A DNA stretch of 64,000 nucleotides from Mesoaciditoga sp. Its GTDB lineage: Bacteria; Thermotogota; Thermotogae; Mesoaciditogales; Mesoaciditogaceae. The stretch covers positions 1 through 64,000 of the forward strand of contig PNIW01000002.1 of assembly GCA_002878315.1 (NCBI GenBank), given 5' to 3'. Both the position numbers and the translations under genes were made by a program. Shown here in pieces: positions 1 through 8,192 of the stretch. Every line of letters begins with the position of its first letter. Position 1 is the stretch's first letter. Under the pieces are notes generated by a model. The model searched no databases. It was not told the DNA's origin and saw nothing but the letters and a program-made list of their open reading frames with translations.

Positions 1-32
1 CCGGAGCCTCCGGCGAGAATGAGACCTTTCAT
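1..32 (-). CDS. Sugar nucleotidyltransferase, first codons only (cut by window edge)
   Basis: An ATG at 30-32 on the minus strand opens a frame reading MKGLILAGGSG up to the window edge. This is the classic N-terminus of nucleoside-triphosphate sugar nucleotidyltransferases of the RmlA type, whose LAGGxGTRL loop binds the nucleotide. It lies 4 nt downstream of the glycosyltransferase stop codon, so it is probably co-transcribed with it. A role in making an NDP-sugar for the neighbouring glycosyltransferase is inferred. Only 11 residues are visible, so the exact substrate cannot be told. Confidence 0.6.
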   Translation of the reverse strand, partial: MKGLILAGGS

Positions 33-36
33 TAGA

Positions 37-1233
37 TCAGCTCTTTTCAATAACTTTAAGAAATCCTTTTGCTATTGATTGCCTGTTTAATTTTTCTCTC
101 CAATAATTTGCGATATTTATATAATCTATCTCATTGTTTTCCCATCTATTTGATTCATAAACAAGAGTTCCAAACATTGCGTCTATATCCCATGAATAAG
201 AAACATTTCCAGAAAATCCTTGTAATGTTAAATATCTTAAACTTTCAATTGGCGATCCCACAATGGTACAACCACAACATACACCTTCTGCCGCTGCAAT
301 TCCAAAACTTTCCCATCTTGATGGCATGAAGAAAATCTTTGATTTGAGAAGGTAATTTTTGATCTTTTCATGAGGTAGAGATCCAGTAACATTTATTCTT
401 TGCTTTACAGAATTGGAGATATTGAACTTGTCGATATATTGTTTTATGACATTTTCTCCAGGACCTATTACCAATGCTTGCCAGTTTTCCTTAAAAGAAA
501 GAAATTTATTTAAAGTTTGAATAAGACCTTCTGGATTTTTTGGGGCAATGTCATCCCATCTGCCAACCGATACGATGATATTTTCTTTATTTTCTATTTT
601 TGAATCTATGATATCCGGTGTAACCGGGTCTGGAATGACATGAATTTTGTTTATTAAATCAGATCTTCCGTTTTTACTGAGAAAAAAACTTAAGTTGTTT
701 GCAGCATCTGGAGATTCTATTACCACAGCGTCTGAAATATCTATTTGTTTTATTCTTTGTATATAGTTATTTTGTTCAACTTTTGGGAAAATAATTCTGC
801 GAATATAACCTAAGGTTGATCTGCTGAATGGATTATTCTTTATATAATACGACGACCGCCTATTTTTCGGTTCATTTGTTACTCCAAATCTTCCATCCGA
901 ATCTAATTTTAGTATTATTTTTTTATTTAATCTTTTTATATCTTCTAAATATTCGTTGAAACTGACACTAAGCCATGAATAAAATATAACTGCATCGAAT
1001 GAATCTATTACATTTGCTATTTCATTTAAATCCTTAATTTGAATCAATGAAAATGGAGAATCATAATTTGATAATTCTGCTTTTTTTAAAGTTACAAGAG
1101 AAGTATTAATTCCTATTTCATTTAATCCTATTGGAATTTGTCCAGGATCTTTTGTTTCATGCATAGGATAATAGCCATCATAAAAAATGTTTATCTTTCT
1201 TTTTTTATTGTCAAAGCCAAAATTATTTTGCAT
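37..1233 (-). CDS. GT4-family glycosyltransferase
   Basis: A 398-residue protein of the GT-B fold. The C-terminal half has the GT4 signature: a VSVGRW strand near residue 223 and, near residue 310, SRWESFGIAAAEG, which carries the EX7E pattern that contacts the sugar nucleotide. It would transfer a sugar from an NDP-sugar to a glycan or lipid acceptor in the cytoplasm. The start overlaps the end of the FkbM methyltransferase gene by 11 nt and the stop is 4 nt before a nucleotidyltransferase start, which indicates one operon for surface polysaccharide or glycan decoration. The donor and acceptor are not predictable from sequence. Confidence 0.85.
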   Translation of the reverse strand: MQNNFGFDNKKRKINIFYDGYYPMHETKDPGQIPIGLNEIGINTSLVTLKKAELSNYDSPFSLIQIKDLNEIANVIDSFDAVIFYSWLSVSFNEYLEDIKRLNKKIILKLDSDGRFGVTNEPKNRRSSYYIKNNPFSRSTLGYIRRIIFPKVEQNNYIQRIKQIDISDAVVIESPDAANNLSFFLSKNGRSDLINKIHVIPDPVTPDIIDSKIENKENIIVSVGRWDDIAPKNPEGLIQTLNKFLSFKENWQALVIGPGENVIKQYIDKFNISNSVKQRINVTGSLPHEKIKNYLLKSKIFFMPSRWESFGIAAAEGVCCGCTIVGSPIESLRYLTLQGFSGNVSYSWDIDAMFGTLVYESNRWENNEIDYINIANYWREKLNRQSIAKGFLKVIEKS

Positions 1234-2297
1234 ACAAAACTGTCTCTCCCCAACCTTCAGTGTTGTGTCTTAAATAAAACTTGTAATCTTTATTCAAAGA
1301 TTTTATGTACTCTGGTATCGTGATAAGATCTTCTCCTTTGTGATAAACACAAATTGCAAGCTTCGGCTTGAACTTTTTTATCGTATTTTCTCCGCCTTTC
1401 AATGCGCCAAGTTCTGCACCTTCTATGTCCATCTTTATGAAATCAACACAATCTATTTTTTGATCTTCCACAAATTTGTCTATTGTGGTAACCTTTACCT
1501 TTTCATCTCCAGTCAAGGACAATGCTCCACCTACGCCTGTACCTTTTAACGAGAGGATAGTCTCTTTATCGCTTAATGCCATCTTTCGTGGAAAGATATT
1601 TTTAACTTTATTCTGTTTTACATTTTCTTCAAGAATTTTAAAGTTATAACTTGAAGGCTCAAACGCGTAAACTTTTCCATTTTCACCAACATATTTTCTA
1701 AACCAAAATGAGGTATCGCCGACATAAACCCCCACGTCTAAAACGATATCTCCATTTGAGGGCTCAACTGTATTTGGTATTCTGTATTGCTCTATGAGAA
1801 ATGTTTCAGCGATGAGAAACTGGTTATCTATTTTTATTTTAAATCCGTCTATTTCAGCGTAAAAATCTTTGAATTTGATCGATTTTGATAATTTTTCAGA
1901 TTGTTCTTTTGTTATACGAGGAAAGGTCGTAAGCGGCGTTTTCTTCTAAAAACGCATAAGCGACTCTGTATTTGACAAACCAGTCGTATTCTTGCTTTGA
2001 ATTTTCATCTTCTAACATATCGTAGAATTGATCAAAAGACTCAGAATATTTGACTGCGAGATTGTAAAATTCCGTACAACTTCTCTTGCCAAAGTAAGAA
2101 TAATTGAATTTGGATAATCTTTTCCACTGGCTTGATTTAGTTACATGTATGCCTAATTTTTCAGTGAATTTGTTTATGTTACTGCGGCGTATTACCTTGA
2201 ACGGCTTAAAATCAGACATCCCTTTTTCATTTTCTCTTTCGAGATATTCATAAACTTTGGACAGTGCTTCGTTGATTAAATCACTCGTGTGAGACAC
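1223..2297 (-). pseudogene. FkbM-family SAM methyltransferase, interrupted by a frameshift
   Basis: Two frames together make one FkbM-like methyltransferase. The 5' part starts at GTG 2297 behind GGGAGGA (2304-2310) and reads through VAYAFLEENAAYD before a spurious tail that ends at 1896. The 3' part is open from 1945 to 1223 and reads FPRITKEQSEKLSKS, then the SAM-binding strand VLDVGVYVGDTSFWF and the FkbM motif FIKMDIEGAE. The frames join at about 1918-1930 (one base too many, or two missing in a short T run). The 3' part has no ATG, GTG or TTG start of its own before its methyltransferase core, which supports a broken gene rather than two genes. FkbM enzymes O-methylate sugars or related small molecules. 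Confidence 0.75.
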
Positions 2298-2312
2298 GAA
2301 ATATCCTCCCAG

Positions 2313-2460
2313 CCTTAGAATAGAAAATTTAAAATGGACAATGTAAAAAAGAATGAAAAATTGATAATGAACAATGAAAAAAATAGAAATTAAAAATGTG
2401 CAATTGACAATGAAAAAATGCAAGCAAAGATAAATTATCTTGATTATTATACCAGAACCG
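2313..2460. repeat. AT-rich degenerate repeat tract (AATTGACAATGAAAA-like units)
   Basis: A low-complexity stretch with repeated units resembling GACAATG, TTGATAATGAACAATG and CAATTGACAATG. It lies upstream of the FkbM gene start. An open frame runs through it to 2489 but yields only low-complexity residues (many F, I, L), so I treat it as non-coding. Related CAATTG-type units occur near 35,070 and 47,260. Confidence 0.55.
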
Positions 2461-2490
2461 TGAAAAAACAGATCAGCACACTGTGACATT

Positions 2491-2518
2491 ATAAAAAAAC
2501 TCCTCGTTTAGAGGAGTT
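2491..2518 (-). terminator. Rho-independent terminator of tRNA-Glu
   Basis: On the minus strand, AACTCCTC pairs with GAGGAGTT across a short TAAAC loop, and the stem runs into seven T residues. It begins two bases after the encoded CCA of tRNA-Glu, so the tRNA appears to be a single-gene transcription unit. Confidence 0.85.
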
Positions 2519-2519
2519 C

Positions 2520-2594
2520 TGGCAGCCCTACGGGGAATCGAACCCCGGTCTTCTGGCTGAGAACCAGACGGACTAGCCACTATCCGATAGGGCC
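2520..2594 (-). tRNA. tRNA-Glu (anticodon CTC)
   Basis: A 75-nt cloverleaf on the minus strand. The acceptor stem GGCCCTA pairs with TAGGGCT, the anticodon arm is TCTGG-TTCTCAG-CCAGA with anticodon CTC, and the T arm is CGGGG-TTCGATT-CCCCG. CCA is encoded. It has its own promoter just upstream and its own terminator just downstream. Confidence 0.95.
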
Positions 2595-2600
2595 AAAAAT

Positions 2601-2629
2601 ATGATATCATAGTTATGTGTTTCTTTCAA
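2601..2629 (-). promoter_or_regulatory. Promoter of tRNA-Glu
   Basis: The minus strand reads TTGAAA (2624-2629), 17 bp, then TATCAT (2601-2606), preceded by TGA as an extended -10. The tRNA 5' end lies 6 bp beyond the -10 box, the normal distance for a tRNA transcript with almost no leader. Confidence 0.7.
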
Positions 2630-2668
2630 AATAAAAGCATGTTAAAATTCGTTTGAGGAGGGTGCAGG

Positions 2669-3628
2669 ATGAAAAGAACTTTCTTTTTTTCATTCGCTGT
2701 CATAATACTGCTTGCCGTATTGGTATACGCAAGGGCAAGCGTGCAGGACATAATCATAACCCCGACCCAACCTTCTTCTCTGACAATAAACGTGTGGACT
2801 GACAAACCCGCGGGAGCGACTTTCTATCCCGGAGACAATATTCACATATATTTTAAAACTTCTCAGAATGCCTATGTCACCATATACGATTACACTACTG
2901 ACGGGAATGTAAGGGTTATTTTTCCCAACTTTTTTCAGCGCGACAATTTCGTAAAAGGAGGCATGGTCTATGTCATTCCAAATCCGAATTACAATTACAA
3001 TCTCACCGTCTCCGGCCCCAATGGAAGAGAGATTATAGAGGCGGTAGCGTCTACAACGCCGATCGTCCAGCCTACTTTGCCGTCAAATAAGGCTTTTGGC
3101 GAGATAACTGACGGACCTAATTATTTTCAGAAGTTAAAACTTGAGATAACGGGCAAGGATGTGGCGGTAGGCGTAACATATTTTTATGTTGGCTTTGTGC
3201 CATTAACCGGCATTGTGCACTTTGAGTCGCAGCCGTCAGGCGCGAAAGTTTATGTGGACGGAATTTACGAAGGATTGGCTCCTTTGGATCTTCAACTTGC
3301 CGAGGGAGAGCATTTTGCCGTTTTTTGGTACGACAATGTGAGCGTTTCAAAGAGTTTTTACGTCAATCCCAACACTTACAACACAGTTAAGGCTTATCTG
3401 TATCCTCAACAAAGTTACAATTTCAGCGTCAATTTCAACACGTCGCCGCCCGGGGCCATGATTTTCGTCAACGGAAGAATGTTAGGAATCTCTCCGTGCG
3501 TTGTAAGTTTGGCTGGGGGCACTTACCAGATTACAATTGTAAAGCCTGATTATTCGACTATCGTCACCCAGATCTCCGTGAATCAAAATCAGAATTTCAA
3601 TTTCAACCTGTACAGATTGAGTTTTTAG
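2669..3628 (+). CDS. Exported DUF4384/PEGA-domain protein
   Basis: A 319-residue protein behind a strong GAGGAGG ribosome site. Residues 1-22 form a signal peptide (positive start, hydrophobic core, ending near YARA). Residues about 38-165 resemble DUF4384, a beta-rich extracytoplasmic domain with the pattern in which PGDNIHIYFKTSQNAYVTIY is typical. Two PEGA repeats follow at about 183-245 and 253-316 (GIVHFESQPSGAKVYVDG and FNTSPPGAMIFVNG). PEGA domains are surface or cell-wall associated beta modules with no known enzymatic activity. The gene stands alone between tRNA-Glu and kamA. A structural or binding role at the cell envelope is inferred. Confidence 0.75.
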   Translation: MKRTFFFSFAVIILLAVLVYARASVQDIIITPTQPSSLTINVWTDKPAGATFYPGDNIHIYFKTSQNAYVTIYDYTTDGNVRVIFPNFFQRDNFVKGGMVYVIPNPNYNYNLTVSGPNGREIIEAVASTTPIVQPTLPSNKAFGEITDGPNYFQKLKLEITGKDVAVGVTYFYVGFVPLTGIVHFESQPSGAKVYVDGIYEGLAPLDLQLAEGEHFAVFWYDNVSVSKSFYVNPNTYNTVKAYLYPQQSYNFSVNFNTSPPGAMIFVNGRMLGISPCVVSLAGGTYQITIVKPDYSTIVTQISVNQNQNFNFNLYRLSF

Positions 3629-3663
3629 ATCGTACGTAATGTACATAAAAGAGGAGGAAGCGT

Positions 3664-4941
3664 ATGAGAAATTACAGAGAAATATCTATATGGAAGGATG
3701 TAAGCGAGGCGCAATGGAATGACTGGCACTGGCAGATTTCCAACCGTATAATGGATGCCGACAAACTCTCTCAGGTGATTCCTTTAGACGATGACGAAAA
3801 ACGCGCGATAACGACGAGTTTAAAACATTTGAGAATGGCCATAACGCCTTATTATGCAACGCTTATAAATATTGATGATCCAAAGGATCCGATAAGAAAA
3901 CAGGCCGTTCCAACGATGAACGAACTTTACAAGGCTCCAAATGAGAGCCGAGATCCGTTGTTTGAGGATATCGATTCTCCGGTCTACGGTCTTACCCACA
4001 GATATCCGGATCGCGTCCTTGCACTTGTTACGGATCAGTGCTCGATGTATTGCAGGCATTGCACCCGAAGAAGAAAGGCAGGAGAGACGGATATGCCAAT
4101 GCCTCTCGATAAGATAGACGCTATGGTCGAATATGTCTCGGTCCATCCCGAGATAAGAGACGTGCTTTTATCGGGAGGAGATCCATTTACTCTTTCGACA
4201 GAAAGGCTTGAAATGATAATAAAGAAATTCAGAGCGATAAAGCACGTTGAGATCGTGAGGATAGGAACAAGAACACCTGTCGTTATGCCTCAGAGAATAA
4301 CAGATGAACTCGTCGAGATGCTGAAAAAGTATCATCCGGTGTGGGTCAATGTCCATTTTAACCATCCGAACGAATTTACCCCGGACTCCGAAAGGGCCCT
4401 TGCAAAACTTGCAGATGCTGGAATTCCTCTGGGAAATCAATCGGTGCTTTTGAGAGGTGTCAACGATTGCCCTCAGGTTATGAAAAAACTTGTTCATCTG
4501 CTCGTTAAAAACCGCGTAAGGCCGTATTACATTTATCAGTGCGATCTTTCGGAGGGATTATCTCATTTCCGCACTTCCGTGGCGCGCGGCATAGAGATAA
4601 TAGAGTATCTAAGAGGCCATACTTCCGGATTTGCCGTTCCGACTTACGTCATAGACGCGCCCGGTGGAGGCGGAAAGATACCTGTCGAGCCACAGTACCT
4701 GATATCTATGGGAGCCGGAAAGGTTGTGCTCAGAAATTACGAAGGCGGAATCTTTGTTTATGAAGAGCCAGACGATTACAAACCTTCCTGCGATCAAAAT
4801 TACATAGGCAGATCTGAGCAGAGCACAGTTGGAATTTCCAGTTTACTTGAAGAATCGCACAAATTTTTGATTCCTTACGGAAATGAAAGGAGAAAGCGCA
4901 TAAATCGTTGGAAGCAATCAAAGACAAAGAAAGAATCTTAA
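3664..4941 (+). CDS. kamA: L-lysine 2,3-aminomutase (radical SAM, PLP)
   Basis: A 425-residue enzyme behind GAGGAGG. It converts L-lysine to L-beta-lysine, the first step of lysine fermentation. C126, C130 and C133 form the CxxxCxxC iron-sulfur motif. D331 and K338 lie in DAPGGGGKIP, the substrate and PLP-binding signature that matches D330/K337 of the clostridial enzyme. Of the four clostridial zinc cysteines, C268 and C375 are matched by C269 and C376, but the other two are Q378 and I381, so the structural zinc site is incomplete. The next gene overlaps by 34 nt and encodes a KamB-like protein, which supports true lysine 2,3-aminomutase over an EF-P modifying EpmB-type enzyme. Confidence 0.88.
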   Translation: MRNYREISIWKDVSEAQWNDWHWQISNRIMDADKLSQVIPLDDDEKRAITTSLKHLRMAITPYYATLINIDDPKDPIRKQAVPTMNELYKAPNESRDPLFEDIDSPVYGLTHRYPDRVLALVTDQCSMYCRHCTRRRKAGETDMPMPLDKIDAMVEYVSVHPEIRDVLLSGGDPFTLSTERLEMIIKKFRAIKHVEIVRIGTRTPVVMPQRITDELVEMLKKYHPVWVNVHFNHPNEFTPDSERALAKLADAGIPLGNQSVLLRGVNDCPQVMKKLVHLLVKNRVRPYYIYQCDLSEGLSHFRTSVARGIEIIEYLRGHTSGFAVPTYVIDAPGGGGKIPVEPQYLISMGAGKVVLRNYEGGIFVYEEPDDYKPSCDQNYIGRSEQSTVGISSLLEESHKFLIPYGNERRKRINRWKQSKTKKES

Positions 4942-5813
4942 AAGAGATCCAAAAGTATAAAAAAATAGCCGTCATAGGCCTCGCGAAGAATGTCGGAAAA
5001 ACAACTGTTGTAAATTATCTTGCCAGTAATCTTTCTAACGTGTGCATTCTGACAATTGGCAGAGACGGCGAGGAGAGAGACGCCCTTTACGGGACACAAA
5101 AGCCTTCGGTGAATTTGAAGAGAGGCAATTTTGCCGTCATCCCTTATGAATTCGCGCGCGGAAATCTCGAGATAATAGAGACATTCGATCTTGTTGCTGG
5201 CAAATTTGCCCTTGTCATGGCAACAATAGACGCGCAAATCCAGATCGCGCGGATTGGTGGATTTGATCTTACAAATGATATCGCCGATTATCTTCTCGAA
5301 TTCTGCGATAGGATAATAATCGATGGCGCTTTCGGGCGGACTGGGATAGCACCTTATATGGACGCGAATATCATCGTTTGCGGCGCGGCCTCGGGAGATC
5401 TCAAGTCGAATATCAAAAAGATAAAAAAGTTGATGGCAAAGAGGGTTGATCCAGAAATCGAAGAGAGGATCCTTCCTTATAAAGACTCCATCGTTTTAAT
5501 TGGCGAGAATAATAGAATCCTTGATCCCAATCTTGTAGAGGAAGCGGTTAAGGAATCGCATGATGCCGATTTTGTCTATATCCCGCGCGTAATCGACGAT
5601 TTTACCTTTTCGCGCATAAAGTCATTACTTGTCGTTCCTTCGTCCGATTTTGTACTTGGAAATGGAGAATTTTTTGTGCTCAAGGAGATAAATATCGCAG
5701 GAATAGCCGTCAATTCAGTGTCTTCCAGAGATGAGAACCCTTTAGAATTAATAGATGGACTAAAAAGCGTTTTCAATGATATAATTGTTTTTGATGTGCT
5801 TTACGATCCTTAA
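4908..5813 (+). CDS. kamB: KamB-like reactivase subunit for lysine 5,6-aminomutase (P-loop protein)
   Basis: A 301-residue protein starting at TTG 4908 inside the end of kamA. A P-loop, GLAKNVGKTT, lies near residue 25, followed by TIGRDGE and a Walker-B-like IIIDGAFGR strand near residue 140. This arrangement fits KamB, described as a subunit that reactivates B12-dependent lysine 5,6-aminomutase. Its overlap with kamA supports a lysine-degradation role. The aminomutase itself (kamD/kamE) and kamC are not in this window. The SD-like AGGAGA is about 14 nt from the TTG, so the start is somewhat uncertain. Any other P-loop NTPase function cannot be excluded. Confidence 0.6.
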   Translation: MEAIKDKERILKEIQKYKKIAVIGLAKNVGKTTVVNYLASNLSNVCILTIGRDGEERDALYGTQKPSVNLKRGNFAVIPYEFARGNLEIIETFDLVAGKFALVMATIDAQIQIARIGGFDLTNDIADYLLEFCDRIIIDGAFGRTGIAPYMDANIIVCGAASGDLKSNIKKIKKLMAKRVDPEIEERILPYKDSIVLIGENNRILDPNLVEEAVKESHDADFVYIPRVIDDFTFSRIKSLLVVPSSDFVLGNGEFFVLKEINIAGIAVNSVSSRDENPLELIDGLKSVFNDIIVFDVLYDP

Positions 5814-5825
5814 GGAGGTCTCAAA

Positions 5826-6914
5826 ATGGAATTTATCCTCAACAGAGAAATACTCTCTTCACATCTTGATTCTTTATCGAGAGCCGTCGCTTCAAGACCT
5901 ATAAGACCTATTCTCAACGGTGTTCATTTCGACCTAAAGGATGGACTGACCCTTACCGCCACAGATATGGAATTTACAGTCAGATCGAAGATGCCCGAAG
6001 TAAAAGGAGACAAATCCTTTGTGGTGGACGCGAAGACTATAAATGAGATAATAAAAAGTCTTCCCGACAAAGAGGTAAAGTTTTCGATAGACGGACAGAA
6101 ACTTGAAATTCTTTCGGGAAAGAGCAAATTTCAGATTTTCATTCAAGATGGCGCGGAATTTCCGGACGTTAAGATTCCGTCTGACGGCATCCAGTTTTCG
6201 ATGAAAAGGACACAACTTTATTCGATGCTTGAAAGAGTTGCGTTCAGCGCGGCAACAGACGAGAATATGAAAAATCTTAACGGCGTTTATATGGAGATTG
6301 AGGATGGAATTTCGAGAGCCGTTGCCGTTGACGGCTTTAGAATGGCCTTGGTCGAAGGAAAGATAGATGAGAAGATAAACATCAACTTCCTGCTTTCTTT
6401 GAGGGCTGTGAAAGAACTTTTGAGGGTTTTGTCCCTGACAAATGTAGAGGATGTGAATTTGAAATTCGAAAACAGGCAGATTTCATTTGAATTTGACAAC
6501 ATGATTTTCATATGCAAAATCGTCGATGCCGAATTTCCAAATTACAAAAGGGTGATCCCTGATGAATTCAAAACTAAAATCGTCGTTGACAGGAATGAAC
6601 TGAAATCGGCCGTAAGGCGTGTAAGTATAATAACGAGGAGTGGATCGGAGACTATAAAATTTAACATAGAAAAGGATAAAATGAAGATTTCCTCGAAGAG
6701 CGCGGATCTTGGGGAGGCAGAGGAGATTGTCGATATTCAGATGGAGGGAGAACCTATAATGATAGCCTTTAATCCGAATTTCATTCTCGATGCTTTGAAT
6801 CATACGGATGAAGACAAAATACAACTTAGTTTTGTCGATTCAAATAAGCCCCTTATGATCGATACGGTAGATCTTAAGGGTTATTTCTTTATAATAATGC
6901 CGGTGAGATTGTAA
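5826..6914 (+). CDS. dnaN: DNA polymerase III sliding clamp (beta subunit)
   Basis: A 362-residue clamp protein with a strong AAGGAGG ribosome site. Three repeated clamp domains are expected at about 1-118, 128-240 and 243-360. The N-terminal pattern (EFILNREILSSHLDSL, then RPILNGVHFDL) and the C-terminal IIMPVRL ending are typical; this C-terminal segment forms part of the partner-binding pocket. It encircles DNA and tethers the replicase. It is not next to dnaA here, but heads a run with ispF, ecfT and comB. Confidence 0.95.
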   Translation: MEFILNREILSSHLDSLSRAVASRPIRPILNGVHFDLKDGLTLTATDMEFTVRSKMPEVKGDKSFVVDAKTINEIIKSLPDKEVKFSIDGQKLEILSGKSKFQIFIQDGAEFPDVKIPSDGIQFSMKRTQLYSMLERVAFSAATDENMKNLNGVYMEIEDGISRAVAVDGFRMALVEGKIDEKININFLLSLRAVKELLRVLSLTNVEDVNLKFENRQISFEFDNMIFICKIVDAEFPNYKRVIPDEFKTKIVVDRNELKSAVRRVSIITRSGSETIKFNIEKDKMKISSKSADLGEAEEIVDIQMEGEPIMIAFNPNFILDALNHTDEDKIQLSFVDSNKPLMIDTVDLKGYFFIIMPVRL

Positions 6915-7391
6915 ATGAGGGCCGGTATAGGGTACGATACTCACAGATTTGTAGACGGAAACAAGGTTATTCTTGGAGGAGTTGAGATTCCATACGTAAA
7001 AAGGCTTGAAGGCCATAGCGACGCCGATGTAGTAATTCACGCGATAGCGGATGCTATTCTCGGCGCAGGCGGATTGGGAGATATAGGAATCCATTTTCCG
7101 CCTTCAGATCCGAGATATAAGGGAATTTCCTCTTTGGTGATACTCGAAAGAGTTAAAAACATGATTCTTAAAGAGAATCTTTCGATAGAGTACATAGATG
7201 TGATGGTAATGTTAGAAGAGCCCAAGATCTCTCCTTACATAGAAGAGATGAAAAAGAAGATATCGGAAACTTTAAATGTTCATTTTTCGAGAATAAGCAT
7301 AAAAGCAACAACAAATGAAGGCATGGGATTTATAGGAAGAAAAGAGGGCGCATCCGCGATGGCCATCTGTCTTTTAAAAGAACCGTCATGA
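6915..7391 (+). CDS. ispF: 2-C-methyl-D-erythritol 2,4-cyclodiphosphate synthase
   Basis: A 158-residue enzyme of the MEP isoprenoid pathway, which cyclises CDP-ME 2-phosphate and releases CMP. Zinc ligands D8, H10 and H42 are visible in GYDTHRF and VVIHAIADAILGA. The later motif KATTNEGMGFIGRKEG binds the CDP part. The ATG follows the dnaN stop codon directly with no gap, which indicates translational coupling. Length is normal for the family. Confidence 0.96.
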   Translation: MRAGIGYDTHRFVDGNKVILGGVEIPYVKRLEGHSDADVVIHAIADAILGAGGLGDIGIHFPPSDPRYKGISSLVILERVKNMILKENLSIEYIDVMVMLEEPKISPYIEEMKKKISETLNVHFSRISIKATTNEGMGFIGRKEGASAMAICLLKEPS

Positions 7392-8188
7392 ATTTTATAG
7401 GAAATATAACGATAGGTCAGTTCATACCAAAAAATTCCATCCTTCACTCGGCCGACTCCCGAAGCAAATTGATCTTCATGATCATCTTTATAGTGGCCAT
7501 TTTTTTGTCCACGAATTTTTATCAGTATGCAATTTTGTCTTCAGTTGTGATCGTTTTAATGCTTTTAAGCAAGATATCCCCATTTTATTACCTCAAGGGC
7601 GTTAAATCTCTGTGGATTTTAATAGTTCTGACGGCGATCTTCCAGATCTTTTCGGGAGAAGGCAGTGCTATTTTTGCGCTTGGCCCTTTGAGAATAACTG
7701 ACATGGCAGTCTACAACACGATATTTATAGTCTTGAGGCTTGTCCTTATAATAATCGCCGCCTCTCTGTTAACTTTTACAACATCGCCCATCCAGATCGC
7801 CGACGGAATAGAGGGCCTTATGAGAATTTTAAGGTTCCCGCGTGAATGGTCCCACGATTTTTCGATGATGATGAGCATAGCCTTCAGATTCATCCCTGTT
7901 CTTTCGATGGAGGCAGATCACATAATAAGGGCCCAATTGTCGAGAGGCGCGACCTTTGACAAGGGCGGCCTTATTCAGAGAGCAAAGGGAATGGTACCGC
8001 TGATAGTCCCTCTCTTTGTCGGATCTATGAAAATGGCCGACGATTTAGCAATAGCGATGGAATCGAGGTGCTACAGAGGCTTTGAAGGAAGGACTAAGTT
8101 TCGTGAGATGCATTTCAGAAAAAGAGATTATTTTATAATAGGTTCGGGATTTTTAATCGTTATCTTCATTTTATTCGTTAGGATGTGA
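7388..8188 (+). CDS. ecfT: ECF transporter transmembrane subunit EcfT (CbiQ family)
   Basis: A 266-residue membrane protein with several hydrophobic helices. Near the C-terminus are the two coupling-helix motifs of EcfT: QLSRGATFDKGG (Ala-Arg-Gly equivalent) and AMESRCYRGF. EcfT joins the vitamin-binding S component to the EcfA ATPases and drives vitamin or metal uptake. It overlaps ispF by 4 nt (ATGA). No EcfA or S component gene is present nearby, so this is probably the shared T subunit of a group II system whose other parts lie elsewhere. Confidence 0.85.
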   Translation: MNFIGNITIGQFIPKNSILHSADSRSKLIFMIIFIVAIFLSTNFYQYAILSSVVIVLMLLSKISPFYYLKGVKSLWILIVLTAIFQIFSGEGSAIFALGPLRITDMAVYNTIFIVLRLVLIIIAASLLTFTTSPIQIADGIEGLMRILRFPREWSHDFSMMMSIAFRFIPVLSMEADHIIRAQLSRGATFDKGGLIQRAKGMVPLIVPLFVGSMKMADDLAIAMESRCYRGFEGRTKFREMHFRKRDYFIIGSGFLIVIFILFVRM

Positions 8189-8192
8189 AAAG

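Noticed and set aside
2298..2489. Upstream 64-codon extension of the FkbM N-terminal frame
   Set aside because: It runs through the AT-rich repeat tract, gives low-complexity hydrophobic residues, and the GTG at 2297 has a strong SD.
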